DNA of 64,000 bases from Pseudomonas palleroniana (GTDB taxonomy: Bacteria > Pseudomonadota > Gammaproteobacteria > Pseudomonadales > Pseudomonadaceae), in contig NZ_PYWX01000032.1 of the NCBI RefSeq assembly GCF_003031675.1, positions 124,001-188,000 on the forward strand, in the 5' to 3' direction. Positions 1 to 8,317 of the stretch are shown piece after piece (position 1 is the first letter of the stretch; the number at the start of each line of letters is the position of its first letter). A model generated the notes under the pieces. It was not told where the DNA came from, made no database searches, and saw only the letters and a list, made by a program, of their open reading frames with translations. Position numbers and translations under genes: made by a program.

Positions 1-1
1 C

Positions 2-3000
2 GAACAACGCCTGGTTCAGCAAGCCGTCGTCGCACGTACCGGCCAGCGTTTCCTCGATGGGCAAACCAGCGACGAAAAGCTGTTCAAATACTTGATGGAC
101 AATGCCATCGCCAGCAAGCAAACGCTGAACCTGGCGGTAGGTGTCAGCCTGAGCTCCGAGCAAGTCGCGGCGCTGACCCACGACATCGTCTGGCTGGAAA
201 AAAGCGTGGTCAACGGCGAAGAGGTGCTGGTGCCGGTGCTGTACCTGGCCAACGCCAACAACCGCCTGGGGCCCAACGGCGCGCTGATTGCGGGCAATGA
301 CGTCAGCCTGATCGCCGGCCAGAACCTGAACAACGTCGGCACCTTGCGTGCCGGCAACAACCTGTCGGCCAAGGCCGGCAACGACCTGGTCAACAGTGGC
401 TTGATCGAAGCGGGCAACCGACTGGACCTGCTGGCGGGCAACAACATCGTCAACAAGGCCGGCGGCATCATTTCCGGACGCGACGTCACCATGACCGCCG
501 TAAATGGCGACGTGATCAACGAACGCACCGTCACCGGCCACGACAGCAGCGATGGTGTCATCAGCGAACACAGCGACTTTCTCGACAGCGCCGCACGTAT
601 CGAAGCGGCCAACGACATGAGCATCAGGGCCGGCCGCGACTTCTCCAACCAGGGCAGCGTGCTGCAAAGCGGGCGCGACACCACCATCCAGGCCGGCCGC
701 GACCTGAGCTTCGGCTCAGTGGAGCAGGCCAACAGCAACGCGAACCTCAGCGCCCGCAACAACAGCCGCTCCGTCACCCAGAACGGTTCATCGGTGACGG
801 CGGGTCGCGACCTGTCAGCGATTGCTGGCCGCGATCTGACGGCAATTGCCAGCCAGATGGATGCCAAGCGGGATGTGGCGATGTCGGCGGTGGGCGACCT
901 GACGATGGCTTCGGCGGCGGACGAGCAGCATTCGGCGTTGAACCTGAAGAAGGTGAAGGCGCAGGAAGACCATGTGAGCCAGGTGGGCACGTCGGTCAAG
1001 GCTGGCGGGGATGTTTCGCTGAGTGCTGGCAAGGACCTGGCGATGATTGCCAGCCGCGTCAGTGCGGGGGATGAAGCGTATTTGGTAGCGGGTGGAAAGC
1101 TGGGGTTGCTGGCGGCGGAAGACAGCGATTATTCGCTGTATGACATGAAAAAGAAGGGGAGCTTCGGGAGCAAGAAGACTCAGCGGGATGAGGTCACTCA
1201 GGTCACCAACATCGGGAGTGAGATCACGAGCGGGGGGGATCTGACGCTCAAGAGTGGTAGTGATCAGGTGTATCAGGCGGCCAAGCTCGACAGTGGTGAG
1301 GATATCGCGATTGTCAGTGGTGGCGCGGTGACCTTCGAGGGCGTGAAGGACCTCAAGCAGGAAAGCCACGCAAAAAGCAAAAGCAGCCTTGCCTGGAACA
1401 GCATGAGTGGCAAGGGCAATACCGATGAAACCGTCAGGCAGACCCAGATGGTTGCCAAGGGCGACATCATCATCAAGGCTGTTGACGGTTTGCACATTGA
1501 CGTCAAGCAGGTCAATCAGCAGACCGTCAGCCAGGCAATTGACGCGATGGTGAAGGCCGATCCGCAGATGGCGTGGTTGAAGGACGCCGAGAAACGCGGG
1601 GATGTTGATTGGAAGCTGATCAAGGAAACGCACGACTCGTATAAGTACAGCAACTCCAGCCTTGGGCAGGGGGCGATGCTGGCGATCATCATCATTGTCA
1701 CGGTATTGACGGCGGGGGCTGCCAGCGCCGGGGTCGGTTCGCTCGCAGGTGCAACGGCGGGATCTGGTTCTGCGATGGCAGCCGGAACTGCTGCGACAGC
1801 CGCCACGTCAACGAGCGCAGCAGTTGCTGCGACATCAGCAGGGCTCGGGAACATTATCGCGACAGGTGCCTTGACGTCGTTAGCCGGCACGGGAGCGGTT
1901 AGCGTCATCAATAACAAAGGTAATCTCGGAGCGGCGTTCAAAGACACGTTCAGCAGTGACAGCTTAAAAAATGCGCTGATTTCCGGATTGGCCGCTGGTT
2001 TCACCACGGGTGTCATCGATCCAAATCTGGGAGGCACTACCAAGCCGTTCAATAACCTGACCAAAGGTTTTGATCTCAGTACCCTGGAGGGTATTGGAGG
2101 GTTTGCGGTTCATGCGGGTGCTCAAGGTGTGGCCACCGGAGCCATCCAGACCGCGATTGGTGGCGGAAGCCTGGGCAAGAATGTTACGGGCGGTCTGGTC
2201 TCCCAGGCCGGGAACGTAGCGGCAGCGACGGCTTTTAACTTCGTGGGAAGTTATGCCCAAGAGCATTGGCAGGCCGCTAAGAATGCAGGCGATACCAATG
2301 GCATGGCGATGTGGGCTGAGGGAGGTGTGGCTCGTGTCTCCATGCACGCGTTGTTTGGTGGTGCTGTATCCAGTGCCACGGGTGGGGACTTCAAGACCGG
2401 GGCCATTGCTGCTGGCGCGAGTCAGGCAATGGCGCAGGTTCTGAACGATACATTCGACAAACAACCAGAGTTGAGGCAAGGGGTAGCGCAGATTGTCGGA
2501 CTGACTGCTGCAGGCTTGGCCGGAGGGGATGTCAATAAGGCGTCCTGGGTGTCGCAAATGGCGGATCAATACAATCGCCAACTGCATCAAAAAGAGACAA
2601 TCGCGCTTGAGTCGTTGCAGAAAGACAATCCGGACAACGCCTATAAATTGAAAGCCGCCGCCTGTGCCTTGGTGCATTGCAGCGCCTCCGTTCCGGTTGA
2701 CGACCCTAACTACAAAGTCATCCGCGAGCTCGAATTGGATGGTGGCAGCTTTAAAGATGCTCAGAAGCAACTGATGGCAACGGGGGCTTTTGATGAATAC
2801 GGGCGGTGGGATAAAGCCAACGATAATTTGCTGAAGAATGATGAGGCGCTGAAGCGTTCTGGAAATGCGGGGCGTGCTGTGCTGGGGGCGATTGGTGCCG
2901 CCGCGGGCTTCGGCGGTGCAATACTGTCTACGCCAGCCTGCGTGACAGTTGTGGGTTGTGCTGCACCAGCGCTTTCCGGATTGGGAGGTGCGCTTTCCTT

Positions 3001-3655
3001 TCACGATGGGATGCAGGCGACAGGGGAGCTGCTAACGCCTTATCAATACACTCAGGGGCAAAAGGTACTTGATTCGTTCAGTTCTGATACCTACCCGGGT
3101 GATGTTAACCCGATGCGTGACTATGGAACCGCGGCTGCGCGGGCGGCGATGGAAATTGCGCTGTTTAAGGGGACCGCGAAACTCGCAAGTGGAGAGGGGG
3201 TGTCGGTTCTGTTGCCGGGCAAGAAGCCCGTAGTATCTGCAAATGGTGGGGATGCGCTTCCTGCGCAGGAGATCGCAGGTGCAAAAGGACTTGGAAAGGA
3301 TTACGTTGACATTCTTTCTCCTGAAGCAAAGCAACATATTCTGTACGGTGATAAGCCAGGCAGTGGTGGGCATATGTGGCCAGGACAGGAAGGGAAGACA
3401 GTTTTTCCTGAAAGTTGGTCAGGAGATAAGATTATTGACGCGGTCGGCGATATCACGACATCTCCGAGCACTAAGTGGTACGCGCAAACTGGAACCGGTG
3501 GGGCTTATACAGCTAAAGGAGATGCTGCTAAATGGGTCGCTTATGAAACTCGTGATGGTGTGCGAATGCGAGTTGTATATCAGCCGGCTACAGGAAAGGT
3601 TGTTACTGCATTTCCTGATGATGCTCCAATTCCACCTTACAAGCCAATTAAGTAG
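2..3655 (+). CDS. cdiA: CdiA/filamentous-hemagglutinin-type exoprotein with C-terminal EndoU-like toxin (5' truncated by window)
   Basis: The reading frame is open from base 2, so the N terminus lies outside the window; 1217 residues are present. Up to about nt 1600 it is built of short repeats of the AGNDLSLxAG type, the beta-helical stalk of two-partner-secreted hemagglutinins. A hydrophobic Ala/Gly-rich stretch follows (nt 1675-1860), then the pre-toxin region common in Pseudomonas CdiA. The last ~110 residues (from nt 3320) match the bacterial EndoU nuclease fold as I remember it: HILYGD (His codon 3335), a second His at 3371 in GGHMWPG, a W-S-x-D-K-I segment, and a VVTAFP ending. EndoU tails cleave RNA (some cut tRNA anticodon loops) in the neighbour's cytoplasm. 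The tail is more AT-rich than the stalk, as is usual for exchanged toxin modules. Family and toxin class are recognition by eye; activity is inferred. Confidence 0.9.
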   Translation, partial: EQRLVQQAVVARTGQRFLDGQTSDEKLFKYLMDNAIASKQTLNLAVGVSLSSEQVAALTHDIVWLEKSVVNGEEVLVPVLYLANANNRLGPNGALIAGNDVSLIAGQNLNNVGTLRAGNNLSAKAGNDLVNSGLIEAGNRLDLLAGNNIVNKAGGIISGRDVTMTAVNGDVINERTVTGHDSSDGVISEHSDFLDSAARIEAANDMSIRAGRDFSNQGSVLQSGRDTTIQAGRDLSFGSVEQANSNANLSARNNSRSVTQNGSSVTAGRDLSAIAGRDLTAIASQMDAKRDVAMSAVGDLTMASAADEQHSALNLKKVKAQEDHVSQVGTSVKAGGDVSLSAGKDLAMIASRVSAGDEAYLVAGGKLGLLAAEDSDYSLYDMKKKGSFGSKKTQRDEVTQVTNIGSEITSGGDLTLKSGSDQVYQAAKLDSGEDIAIVSGGAVTFEGVKDLKQESHAKSKSSLAWNSMSGKGNTDETVRQTQMVAKGDIIIKAVDGLHIDVKQVNQQTVSQAIDAMVKADPQMAWLKDAEKRGDVDWKLIKETHDSYKYSNSSLGQGAMLAIIIIVTVLTAGAASAGVGSLAGATAGSGSAMAAGTAATAATSTSAAVAATSAGLGNIIATGALTSLAGTGAVSVINNKGNLGAAFKDTFSSDSLKNALISGLAAGFTTGVIDPNLGGTTKPFNNLTKGFDLSTLEGIGGFAVHAGAQGVATGAIQTAIGGGSLGKNVTGGLVSQAGNVAAATAFNFVGSYAQEHWQAAKNAGDTNGMAMWAEGGVARVSMHALFGGAVSSATGGDFKTGAIAAGASQAMAQVLNDTFDKQPELRQGVAQIVGLTAAGLAGGDVNKASWVSQMADQYNRQLHQKETIALESLQKDNPDNAYKLKAAACALVHCSASVPVDDPNYKVIRELELDGGSFKDAQKQLMATGAFDEYGRWDKANDNLLKNDEALKRSGNAGRAVLGAIGAAAGFGGAILSTPACVTVVGCAAPALSGLGGALSFHDGMQATGELLTPYQYTQGQKVLDSFSSDTYPGDVNPMRDYGTAAARAAMEIALFKGTAKLASGEGVSVLLPGKKPVVSANGGDALPAQEIAGAKGLGKDYVDILSPEAKQHILYGDKPGSGGHMWPGQEGKTVFPESWSGDKIIDAVGDITTSPSTKWYAQTGTGGAYTAKGDAAKWVAYETRDGVRMRVVYQPATGKVVTAFPDDAPIPPYKPIK

Positions 3656-3660
3656 GATTT

Positions 3661-3915
3661 ATGTTTGCGGAACGCATCATTAAGTTTGGAAAAAAATTCG
3701 AAGGTCGATTAAACTCCGATCTTCTCCAGGGAGCCTTGGATTATGTCGCGTATAGCGAAGAGAGCCTAGCCTTTGAGATATTGTGCGATCATATTTGCGA
3801 ATATGATATTTCTATAACGGACGAAGAGTATAGAGAGGCTGTTCTGCTGGTTTTAGATATGGGGCTTGATTTAGATGAGGGGCCATTTAAGCACCTGCTG
3901 GGATTGAAGCAGTAA
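3661..3915 (+). CDS. MafI-like immunity protein for the EndoU toxin
   Basis: This 84-aa acidic protein starts 5 bases after the toxin stop, the standard place for the cognate immunity gene. The sequence resembles small MafI-family immunity proteins (a LLQGALDYV...ESLAFEILCDHI pattern of helices rich in Glu and Asp), which in Neisseria pair with MafB toxins carrying EndoU tails; that match in toxin class supports the call. It should bind the nuclease in the cytoplasm and block it. Base composition is clearly more AT-rich than the upstream stalk. No good Shine-Dalgarno is visible (only GGATTT before the ATG), so translation may be coupled to the toxin gene. The immunity role is strong from context; the family name is less certain. 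Confidence 0.72.
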   Translation: MFAERIIKFGKKFEGRLNSDLLQGALDYVAYSEESLAFEILCDHICEYDISITDEEYREAVLLVLDMGLDLDEGPFKHLLGLKQ

Positions 3916-3937
3916 AGAGCTAGAAATTAGTTGGAAT

Positions 3938-4026
3938 AAATAGGGGCCAGACCACGATTTTGCGTTTTTAGAGTTTGGTAGAGTTGCTCTTTAAAAACAT
4001 TGAAGAATGATGGTCTGACCCTATTT
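3938..4026. repeat. 89-bp repeat, copy 1, with inverted ends
   Basis: The element starts AAATAGGGGCCAGACCAC and ends GTCTGACCCTATTT, so its ends are imperfect inverted repeats. The interior contains GTTGCTCTTTAAAAA. A second copy lies at 4694-4775 and continues at 6098 after an IS insertion. Both copies follow a small cytosolic-type gene in the CDI tail, which suggests they travel with, or help shuffle, the orphan modules. Confidence 0.75.
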
Positions 4027-4096
4027 CTTTTGGAGTACCACCTAGTCAGCTAGAGTTATTTAATTCATAGATTAAGAAGGTTAGACCAGTTGGGGA

Positions 4097-4684
4097 ATGG
4101 TTTTGAATGTTTCTAGAGATGGCGATGTGAGAGGTGTTCTGATTGATTATCTTTCAAATGATAAGATTGAAGATGGCGAGTGCTATTTTGAAAGTGTCTC
4201 GAATTTGCTTTCTGAGTATATTCGTCTTGAATGTTTAGGGGATATTTGTTTTTATCGGCGTGAAATCGCTAAAGCAATAAAATACTATGAGTCCGCTACA
4301 CGTTTGGCGCCAGAGCGAGCAATCGCGAGATATCTTTATATTGCAGGAGTTAAGAATGAGAGGTTAGGGAACTTTGTGGACGCTTTTAAATATTATCAAG
4401 CGGCTATTGAAACGGAACCTTCATTTGTTGATTCCTACGTGGAGCTTGGAGGTCTTTTAGTGAGAATTGGTGATTTTGAAGGCGCCTTGAAATGCTATGA
4501 AGATGCTTTGAAAATAAGGCCAAGGGAATTGATTAATCATGAGAATTTAATTTCGGTTTTGACGAAGCTTTATGAAGGTGATAGTGAACGTTATAAAGTT
4601 GAATTTAATGCTGCTAAGTCAGCTTGTGAGGAGCTTGAGCGAGCCGGCGGGCTAATATCTTCAGATAAGTTAGGTAAGTGGTAA
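4097..4684 (+). CDS. TPR-repeat protein, possible orphan immunity or accessory protein
   Basis: This 195-aa protein contains at least three tetratricopeptide-like repeats between about residues 50 and 160 (e.g. GDICFYRREIAKAIKYYESA, then AFKYYQAAIETEPS and ALKCYEDALKIRP). There is no signal peptide or membrane segment, so it should be a cytoplasmic protein-protein adaptor. It is strongly AT-rich and sits between the two copies of the 89-bp repeat, inside a CDI tail where displaced immunity genes collect. A TPR-type immunity role is therefore possible, but nothing in the sequence proves it. The start codon is poorly supported: an in-frame stop lies 12 bases upstream (4082-4084) and no well-spaced ribosome site precedes the ATG, so the gene may have lost its 5' end during recombination. 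Confidence 0.65.
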   Translation: MVLNVSRDGDVRGVLIDYLSNDKIEDGECYFESVSNLLSEYIRLECLGDICFYRREIAKAIKYYESATRLAPERAIARYLYIAGVKNERLGNFVDAFKYYQAAIETEPSFVDSYVELGGLLVRIGDFEGALKCYEDALKIRPRELINHENLISVLTKLYEGDSERYKVEFNAAKSACEELERAGGLISSDKLGKW

Positions 4685-4693
4685 TAATGAAGC

Positions 4694-4775
4694 GTAGGGG
4701 GGTGGACCCTGCTTTTGTGTTTTTTAGAGTTCAGAAAAGTTGCTCTTTAAAAATATAAAGAATGGTGGTCTGCCC
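4694..4775. repeat. 89-bp repeat, copy 2, left part (split by IS4 element)
   Basis: It aligns with the repeat at 3938-4026 through the shared core AGTTGCTCTTTAAAAA and the end GGTGGTCTG. The missing right end (GGTCTGACCTCTATTTT) resumes at 6098-6114 on the far side of the insertion sequence, so the element was intact before the IS landed in it. Confidence 0.7.
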
Positions 4776-6097
4776 CTGAGGGATCCCCACAAATCTATCC
4801 CAGGCTCTGCGCTTGATGGTGCACCTCATCACGCAGAGCATGCTCCAGTATTTTCAGGTGTTCTCGGTCGCCGAAACCTGTGCAACTGCGCCAATACTCC
4901 AGGCCTAAACGCCATAATGAAAGTACTCTCCGCTCCTTGAGGTTATTGCTTTGAAAGCGCCTTTCCAGTTGGTTCTCACGTGCCTGTAACCCTGTTAAGA
5001 AGATGAGGTAGTTGGCCAGAGCGGCAATCAACAACAACACTTCGATGCGTTTTGGACAACAGCTACGATGCAGATTCAGGCCCAATCCCAGATGCTTGCT
5101 TTTTAAATCTCGGAAACCTTCTTCGATCTGCATGCGCCGCTTATAAATCGCTACGATTTTTGCTGGGCTCCACTCACCCCGCGCCAGGTTGCTGGCAAGC
5201 AACCACGGCTCACGCTCACGCCTGGCGGACTGTCGGCTGAGCTTACTTCTGGCGATTGAACCCGTGATTCGTTGGTGTTTGCGGCCCTTGGCTGAATGCC
5301 GAACACAGTACAAATCGATAAAGTGAGGGGCGCTTCGCGTCATCTCGACGCGGCCCAACGACTTAGGCGATGAAGTGGCCAAAGCGTATAAATTCTTTAC
5401 GGGTTGCCAGTCATTCTCTTCGCGACGATAAAGCTCACGATTTCTGATCCGAGCCACGTAATACCAGCCTTGCGCTGCTACGGCCTTCATCCACGGGCGC
5501 CGGAAACCCGCATCAGTGACCAGGATTGGAACGCATCCATCAGGCAGTAATTCAGCTAGTGTTTTGAGTAGGCGGCTTTGATATTTTGGGCAACTCTCGC
5601 GTTCATGGACACTTTCATAAATAGGAAACGAGCGCCCTGCAAACGGGATCGCGGCTCTCAATAAGAACGCGTCGCCTGGAGCATCAATTCGAGACCAGTC
5701 CACCAAGATTAAAGGATGCTTCAAGGAACCCAACAATGCCCGCAGTATCACCCAATAGAACAGCGGGCGTTCTGCTCTCAGGTGTTGATTACCCAACAAT
5801 CGGTCCACTCGCTTGATCGCATGTTTGGGGTACGCCCGACCTGGCATAAAACGTCCAAGAGCAGTCAGCGTCAGGCGGCGACCTTGCAGTAACGAACTGA
5901 CACAACTCATCAGCGTTGTCAGGCGGCGAGAATGGATTGAGGGCAGTGCTTGAGCGAGCGCTCTGTGCAAAAATCGGATGGTCTGCATGGGTCCGGATCT
6001 TAGTTTTGTGTGGTGCAAACCAAGTTGCCGACCCATGCAGGCCTCTTCAATATTCCAACTTCTTGATTTTCGGTAAGAAAAATCGGGGATCCCTCAG
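4776..6097. mobile_element. IS4-family insertion sequence
   Basis: This 1322-bp element is bounded by perfect 13-bp terminal inverted repeats: CTGAGGGATCCCC at 4776-4788 and its complement at 6085-6097. The flanks carry a near-perfect 9-bp direct repeat, GGTCTGCCC (4767-4775) and GGTCTGACC (6098-6106), consistent with a target duplication of the length IS4-family elements make. It contains one transposase gene on the minus strand. It splits the second 89-bp repeat and lies upstream of a truncated toxin tail. Confidence 0.9.
4795..6036 (-). CDS. IS4-family DDE transposase
   Basis: The 413-aa transposase fills nearly the whole element. Visible catalytic parts are the first Asp in LVDWSRID, the second Asp in LVTDAGFRRPW, and the third acidic residue within YKRRMQIEEGFRDLKS. 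That last motif fits the IS4 signature Y-x2-R-x3-E-x6-K exactly. The chosen ATG at 6036 has GAGG about 7 bases upstream; a second Met 16 codons later is an alternative start. No frameshift or stop is seen, so the element looks competent. The enzyme would catalyse DNA cut-and-paste at the 13-bp ends. Confidence 0.92.
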   Translation of the reverse strand: MGRQLGLHHTKLRSGPMQTIRFLHRALAQALPSIHSRRLTTLMSCVSSLLQGRRLTLTALGRFMPGRAYPKHAIKRVDRLLGNQHLRAERPLFYWVILRALLGSLKHPLILVDWSRIDAPGDAFLLRAAIPFAGRSFPIYESVHERESCPKYQSRLLKTLAELLPDGCVPILVTDAGFRRPWMKAVAAQGWYYVARIRNRELYRREENDWQPVKNLYALATSSPKSLGRVEMTRSAPHFIDLYCVRHSAKGRKHQRITGSIARSKLSRQSARREREPWLLASNLARGEWSPAKIVAIYKRRMQIEEGFRDLKSKHLGLGLNLHRSCCPKRIEVLLLIAALANYLIFLTGLQARENQLERRFQSNNLKERRVLSLWRLGLEYWRSCTGFGDREHLKILEHALRDEVHHQAQSLG

Positions 6098-6114
6098 GGT
6101 CTGACCTCTATTTT

Positions 6115-6246
6115 CTCGGTTTAGAAAATGGTTATTGGATTTCTGTGAAAAATGGACAGCCGATAAACCCAGCAACCGGTGGTACTGGCGCAAGGGGAGA
6201 TACACATGTGCCATTGCCGCCTAATACTGTGCCGCCTAAGCGATGA
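6115..6246 (+). pseudogene. Orphan C-terminal toxin tail of a CdiA-type exoprotein
   Basis: In this frame the DNA reads ENGYWISVKNGQPINPATG and later GDTHVPLPPN before a stop at 6244-6246. That is the look of the last residues of a polymorphic toxin. Upstream the frame runs only into the repeat/IS junction and a stop at 6064, so there is no start codon or delivery domain and the piece cannot be made as it stands. Such orphan toxin tails followed by an immunity gene are typical leftovers of CdiA tail exchange. The toxin class is not certain; it reminds me of the Ntox24-like group. Confidence 0.6.
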
Positions 6247-6256
6247 GAGTGTATTT

Positions 6257-6613
6257 ATGATTATTGACGCCGATTTGGCAGAACTGGATTCAACAGTGCT
6301 TACAGGTGTGACAGTCGGGGTTGGCTCGCAGGTTTTGATATTCGGGAATGGTGCTACCGTGCTAATACAGTGTCCCTTTACAAGTGAAATACATGGACGG
6401 AAACAACAGGGGCACGGTGAGGATGTGAGCACCAGTGAGTTGCTTTTTGATTATCTGAATTGCCAGGTGACAAGTGCTTCGCTTGAAGAGGAGGGGATTC
6501 TGGTGTTGAAGTTTGAGGGGGAAAAGTCATTGAGAGTCATCCCTGAGTGTAACGGGCTTGAGTCCTATGTGATCTCTACTCGGCTTGGTATTTGTCCTGT
6601 TGCAGTAGTTTAA
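6257..6613 (+). CDS. Candidate orphan immunity protein
   Basis: This 118-aa acidic, mostly beta-predicted protein starts MIIDADLAELD, 10 bases after the stop of the orphan toxin tail. The reading frame is open further upstream (an ATG at 6179), but that part overlaps the toxin tail and is not protein-like, so the ATG at 6257 is preferred. There is no signal peptide and no family I recognise. Position and composition (AT-rich, directly behind a toxin C terminus) argue that it is the partner immunity gene of that tail. It may still protect against siblings or strains that carry the matching toxin. Function is inferred from context only. Confidence 0.6.
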   Translation: MIIDADLAELDSTVLTGVTVGVGSQVLIFGNGATVLIQCPFTSEIHGRKQQGHGEDVSTSELLFDYLNCQVTSASLEEEGILVLKFEGEKSLRVIPECNGLESYVISTRLGICPVAVV

Positions 6614-6634
6614 TGTGGAAATAGGGGGCAGCCC

Positions 6635-6647
6635 CTGAGGGAGCCCC
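6635..6647. repeat. Solitary sequence resembling the IS4 terminal repeat
   Basis: CTGAGGGAGCCCC here differs by one base from the 13-bp terminal repeat of the IS4 element 0.5 kb away. It is preceded by ATAGGGGGCAGCC, similar to the 89-bp repeat ends. No partner end lies nearby, so it may be a relic of an earlier insertion or deletion at the edge of the CDI region. Confidence 0.35.
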
Positions 6648-6707
6648 AGCCAACCAGCAGACATGACCACAAAAAGTTAAAAAACCGTCCTTGGCCCACG
6701 CTGACAC

Positions 6708-7097
6708 TTACAACCCACCAACCACCGCCTCAATTTCTATCAAATAACCATGATGCAACCCCGCCACCGGAACCACCGCACGAGCCGGCCGATGCTCTCC
6801 CAGATAACGCGCATAAACCCGGTCAAAAGCGGCCCAATGCTCTACCCCCACGACATACACCGTCACCTTCAACAGGTCACTCGCACTCCGGCCGGCTGCG
6901 CTGAGGATTGCCATCAGGTTATCGAGCGCGATTGAGGCTTGCACCTCGAACGGTTGGTCGGCGCTGTGCTCGCCGTTTGCGCGCACCGGCAACTGCCCGG
7001 ACACGTATAAAACGCCCTGGTGCAGTACCGCCTGGGAGTAATGCCCGCCTGGGGCTGCCGCGTTGGTCGTGTGGATCAGTTCGATCTTACCAGCCAT
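6708..7097 (-). CDS. RidA/YjgF-family enamine/imine deaminase
   Basis: This 129-aa protein has the full Rid length and the core of the family. The Arg that binds the substrate carboxylate is present in the PARAVV segment (about residue 106), and the IEIEAV strand carries the conserved Glu. Rid proteins hydrolyse reactive enamines such as 2-aminoacrylate released by PLP enzymes. The gene start overlaps the 3' end of the upstream PLP-enzyme gene by 11 bases, so the two are translated together. That fits a job of removing the enamine product of that enzyme. Which Rid subgroup it belongs to cannot be told by eye. Confidence 0.9.
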   Translation of the reverse strand: MAGKIELIHTTNAAAPGGHYSQAVLHQGVLYVSGQLPVRANGEHSADQPFEVQASIALDNLMAILSAAGRSASDLLKVTVYVVGVEHWAAFDRVYARYLGEHRPARAVVPVAGLHHGYLIEIEAVVGGL

Positions 7098-8223
7098 GCA
7101 GGCGACTCCAGGTGTGCACGGCGCCTTCGGCGTCGCAGGCGTGATAGTGCGGGAATTGCGCGCCGGTGGCGCACGCGTGGTTGGGCAGGATGCGCAGGCG
7201 GCTGCCGATGGGGAAGCGCGTCACGATGTCGGTGCCCTGGGCCGCTCCAAGGGTGATGATGCCGTGCTCCTGGTTGGCGCCTGTCACTCGCGCACCGTCG
7301 ATCCAGTCGCCGGTTTCGGTACACACCTGCCCGTAGCCGAAATCCTGGCGCTGGCGTTGGGTGCCGCGGTCACGGCTCATGGCCATCCAGCCGGCGTCGG
7401 TGATGATCCAGCCTTTGTCTTGCTGATGGCCGATGACGGTGGTCAGCACGCTCAGGGCCAACTCGTCCGCCTGGCAAACGCCGATGTTGTGCATGACCAG
7501 GTCGAAGAATACGTAGACACCTGCACGTACCTCCGTCACGCCTTCCAGGTTCAGCGCCGACAGGGCGGTGGGTGTGGAACCGATGCTGACCTCCGGGCAG
7601 GCCATCCCGGCTTGGCGGATTTTTTCAGCGGCGCTGACGCAGAGCTGGCGTTCCTGTTCGGCAAGGGCCTGCAATGCTGGAAGAGTGTCGAGTTCATAGC
7701 TGGAGCCGGCGTGGGTCATCACGCCGCGCAATTGCTGGCCGCCCTCAACAAGGACACGGGCAACCGCTAGCAGCGCAGGGTCTTCAACGGCCAAGCCTGA
7801 GCGGTGGCCGTCGCAATCTATCTCGATCCACACGTTGAAACGTTCGTCGTGTTGCTGTGCGAAGGCGACAATCGCTTGGGCCCCGACAACGCTATCGGTG
7901 AGCACACTCAAGTTGCAGCCCTGGCGCCTGAGTGCGAGGGCCTGAGCCAACTTGCCGGGCGCTACGGCCACGGCATAGAACACATCGTTGATGCCCTCGG
8001 CAAAGCAATACTCCGCTTCTTTCAGGGTGGACACCGTGACGCCGTTCGCGCCGGCGGCTATCTGCGCCTTGATCACGGGCAGGCATTTGCTGGTTTTGAT
8101 ATGCGGGCGCAAACGCACACCCAAGCTGTGCATGCGTTGCTGCATGCGCTGAATATTGCGCTGCATTCGCGAGACATCGATTAGCGCGACGGGGGTATCG
8201 AGGGAGGCAATCAGGGCTGACAT
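7087..8223 (-). CDS. D-threonine aldolase / D-serine dehydratase-like PLP enzyme (alanine racemase fold)
   Basis: This 378-aa protein has the N-terminal alanine-racemase-type TIM barrel, with the probable PLP lysine in RPHIKTSK (about residue 44). The C-terminal D-serine-dehydratase-like domain ends in NHACATGAQFPHYHAC, where the His and Cys residues of this family bind a metal ion. Members cleave D-threonine to glycine and acetaldehyde, or dehydrate D-serine or 3-hydroxyaspartate. A downstream, overlapping RidA gene makes a dehydratase (enamine-producing) activity attractive but not proven. A divergent LysR gene starts 94 bases away and probably controls the pair. Confidence 0.88.
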   Translation of the reverse strand: MSALIASLDTPVALIDVSRMQRNIQRMQQRMHSLGVRLRPHIKTSKCLPVIKAQIAAGANGVTVSTLKEAEYCFAEGINDVFYAVAVAPGKLAQALALRRQGCNLSVLTDSVVGAQAIVAFAQQHDERFNVWIEIDCDGHRSGLAVEDPALLAVARVLVEGGQQLRGVMTHAGSSYELDTLPALQALAEQERQLCVSAAEKIRQAGMACPEVSIGSTPTALSALNLEGVTEVRAGVYVFFDLVMHNIGVCQADELALSVLTTVIGHQQDKGWIITDAGWMAMSRDRGTQRQRQDFGYGQVCTETGDWIDGARVTGANQEHGIITLGAAQGTDIVTRFPIGSRLRILPNHACATGAQFPHYHACDAEGAVHTWSRLHGW

Positions 8224-8317
8224 GACAGAACTCAGGTGGCTGGATACGCGGCCACTCTACTCAGCGTTCGTAAAGTTGTGGTTCAATCAATGGTCATCAA
8301 TCATTAAGTAAAATTGA

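Noticed and set aside
7063..7770. 235-codon plus-strand frame opposite the D-threonine-aldolase-like gene
   Set aside because: Overlaps a recognised enzyme gene throughout and has shadow-like composition.
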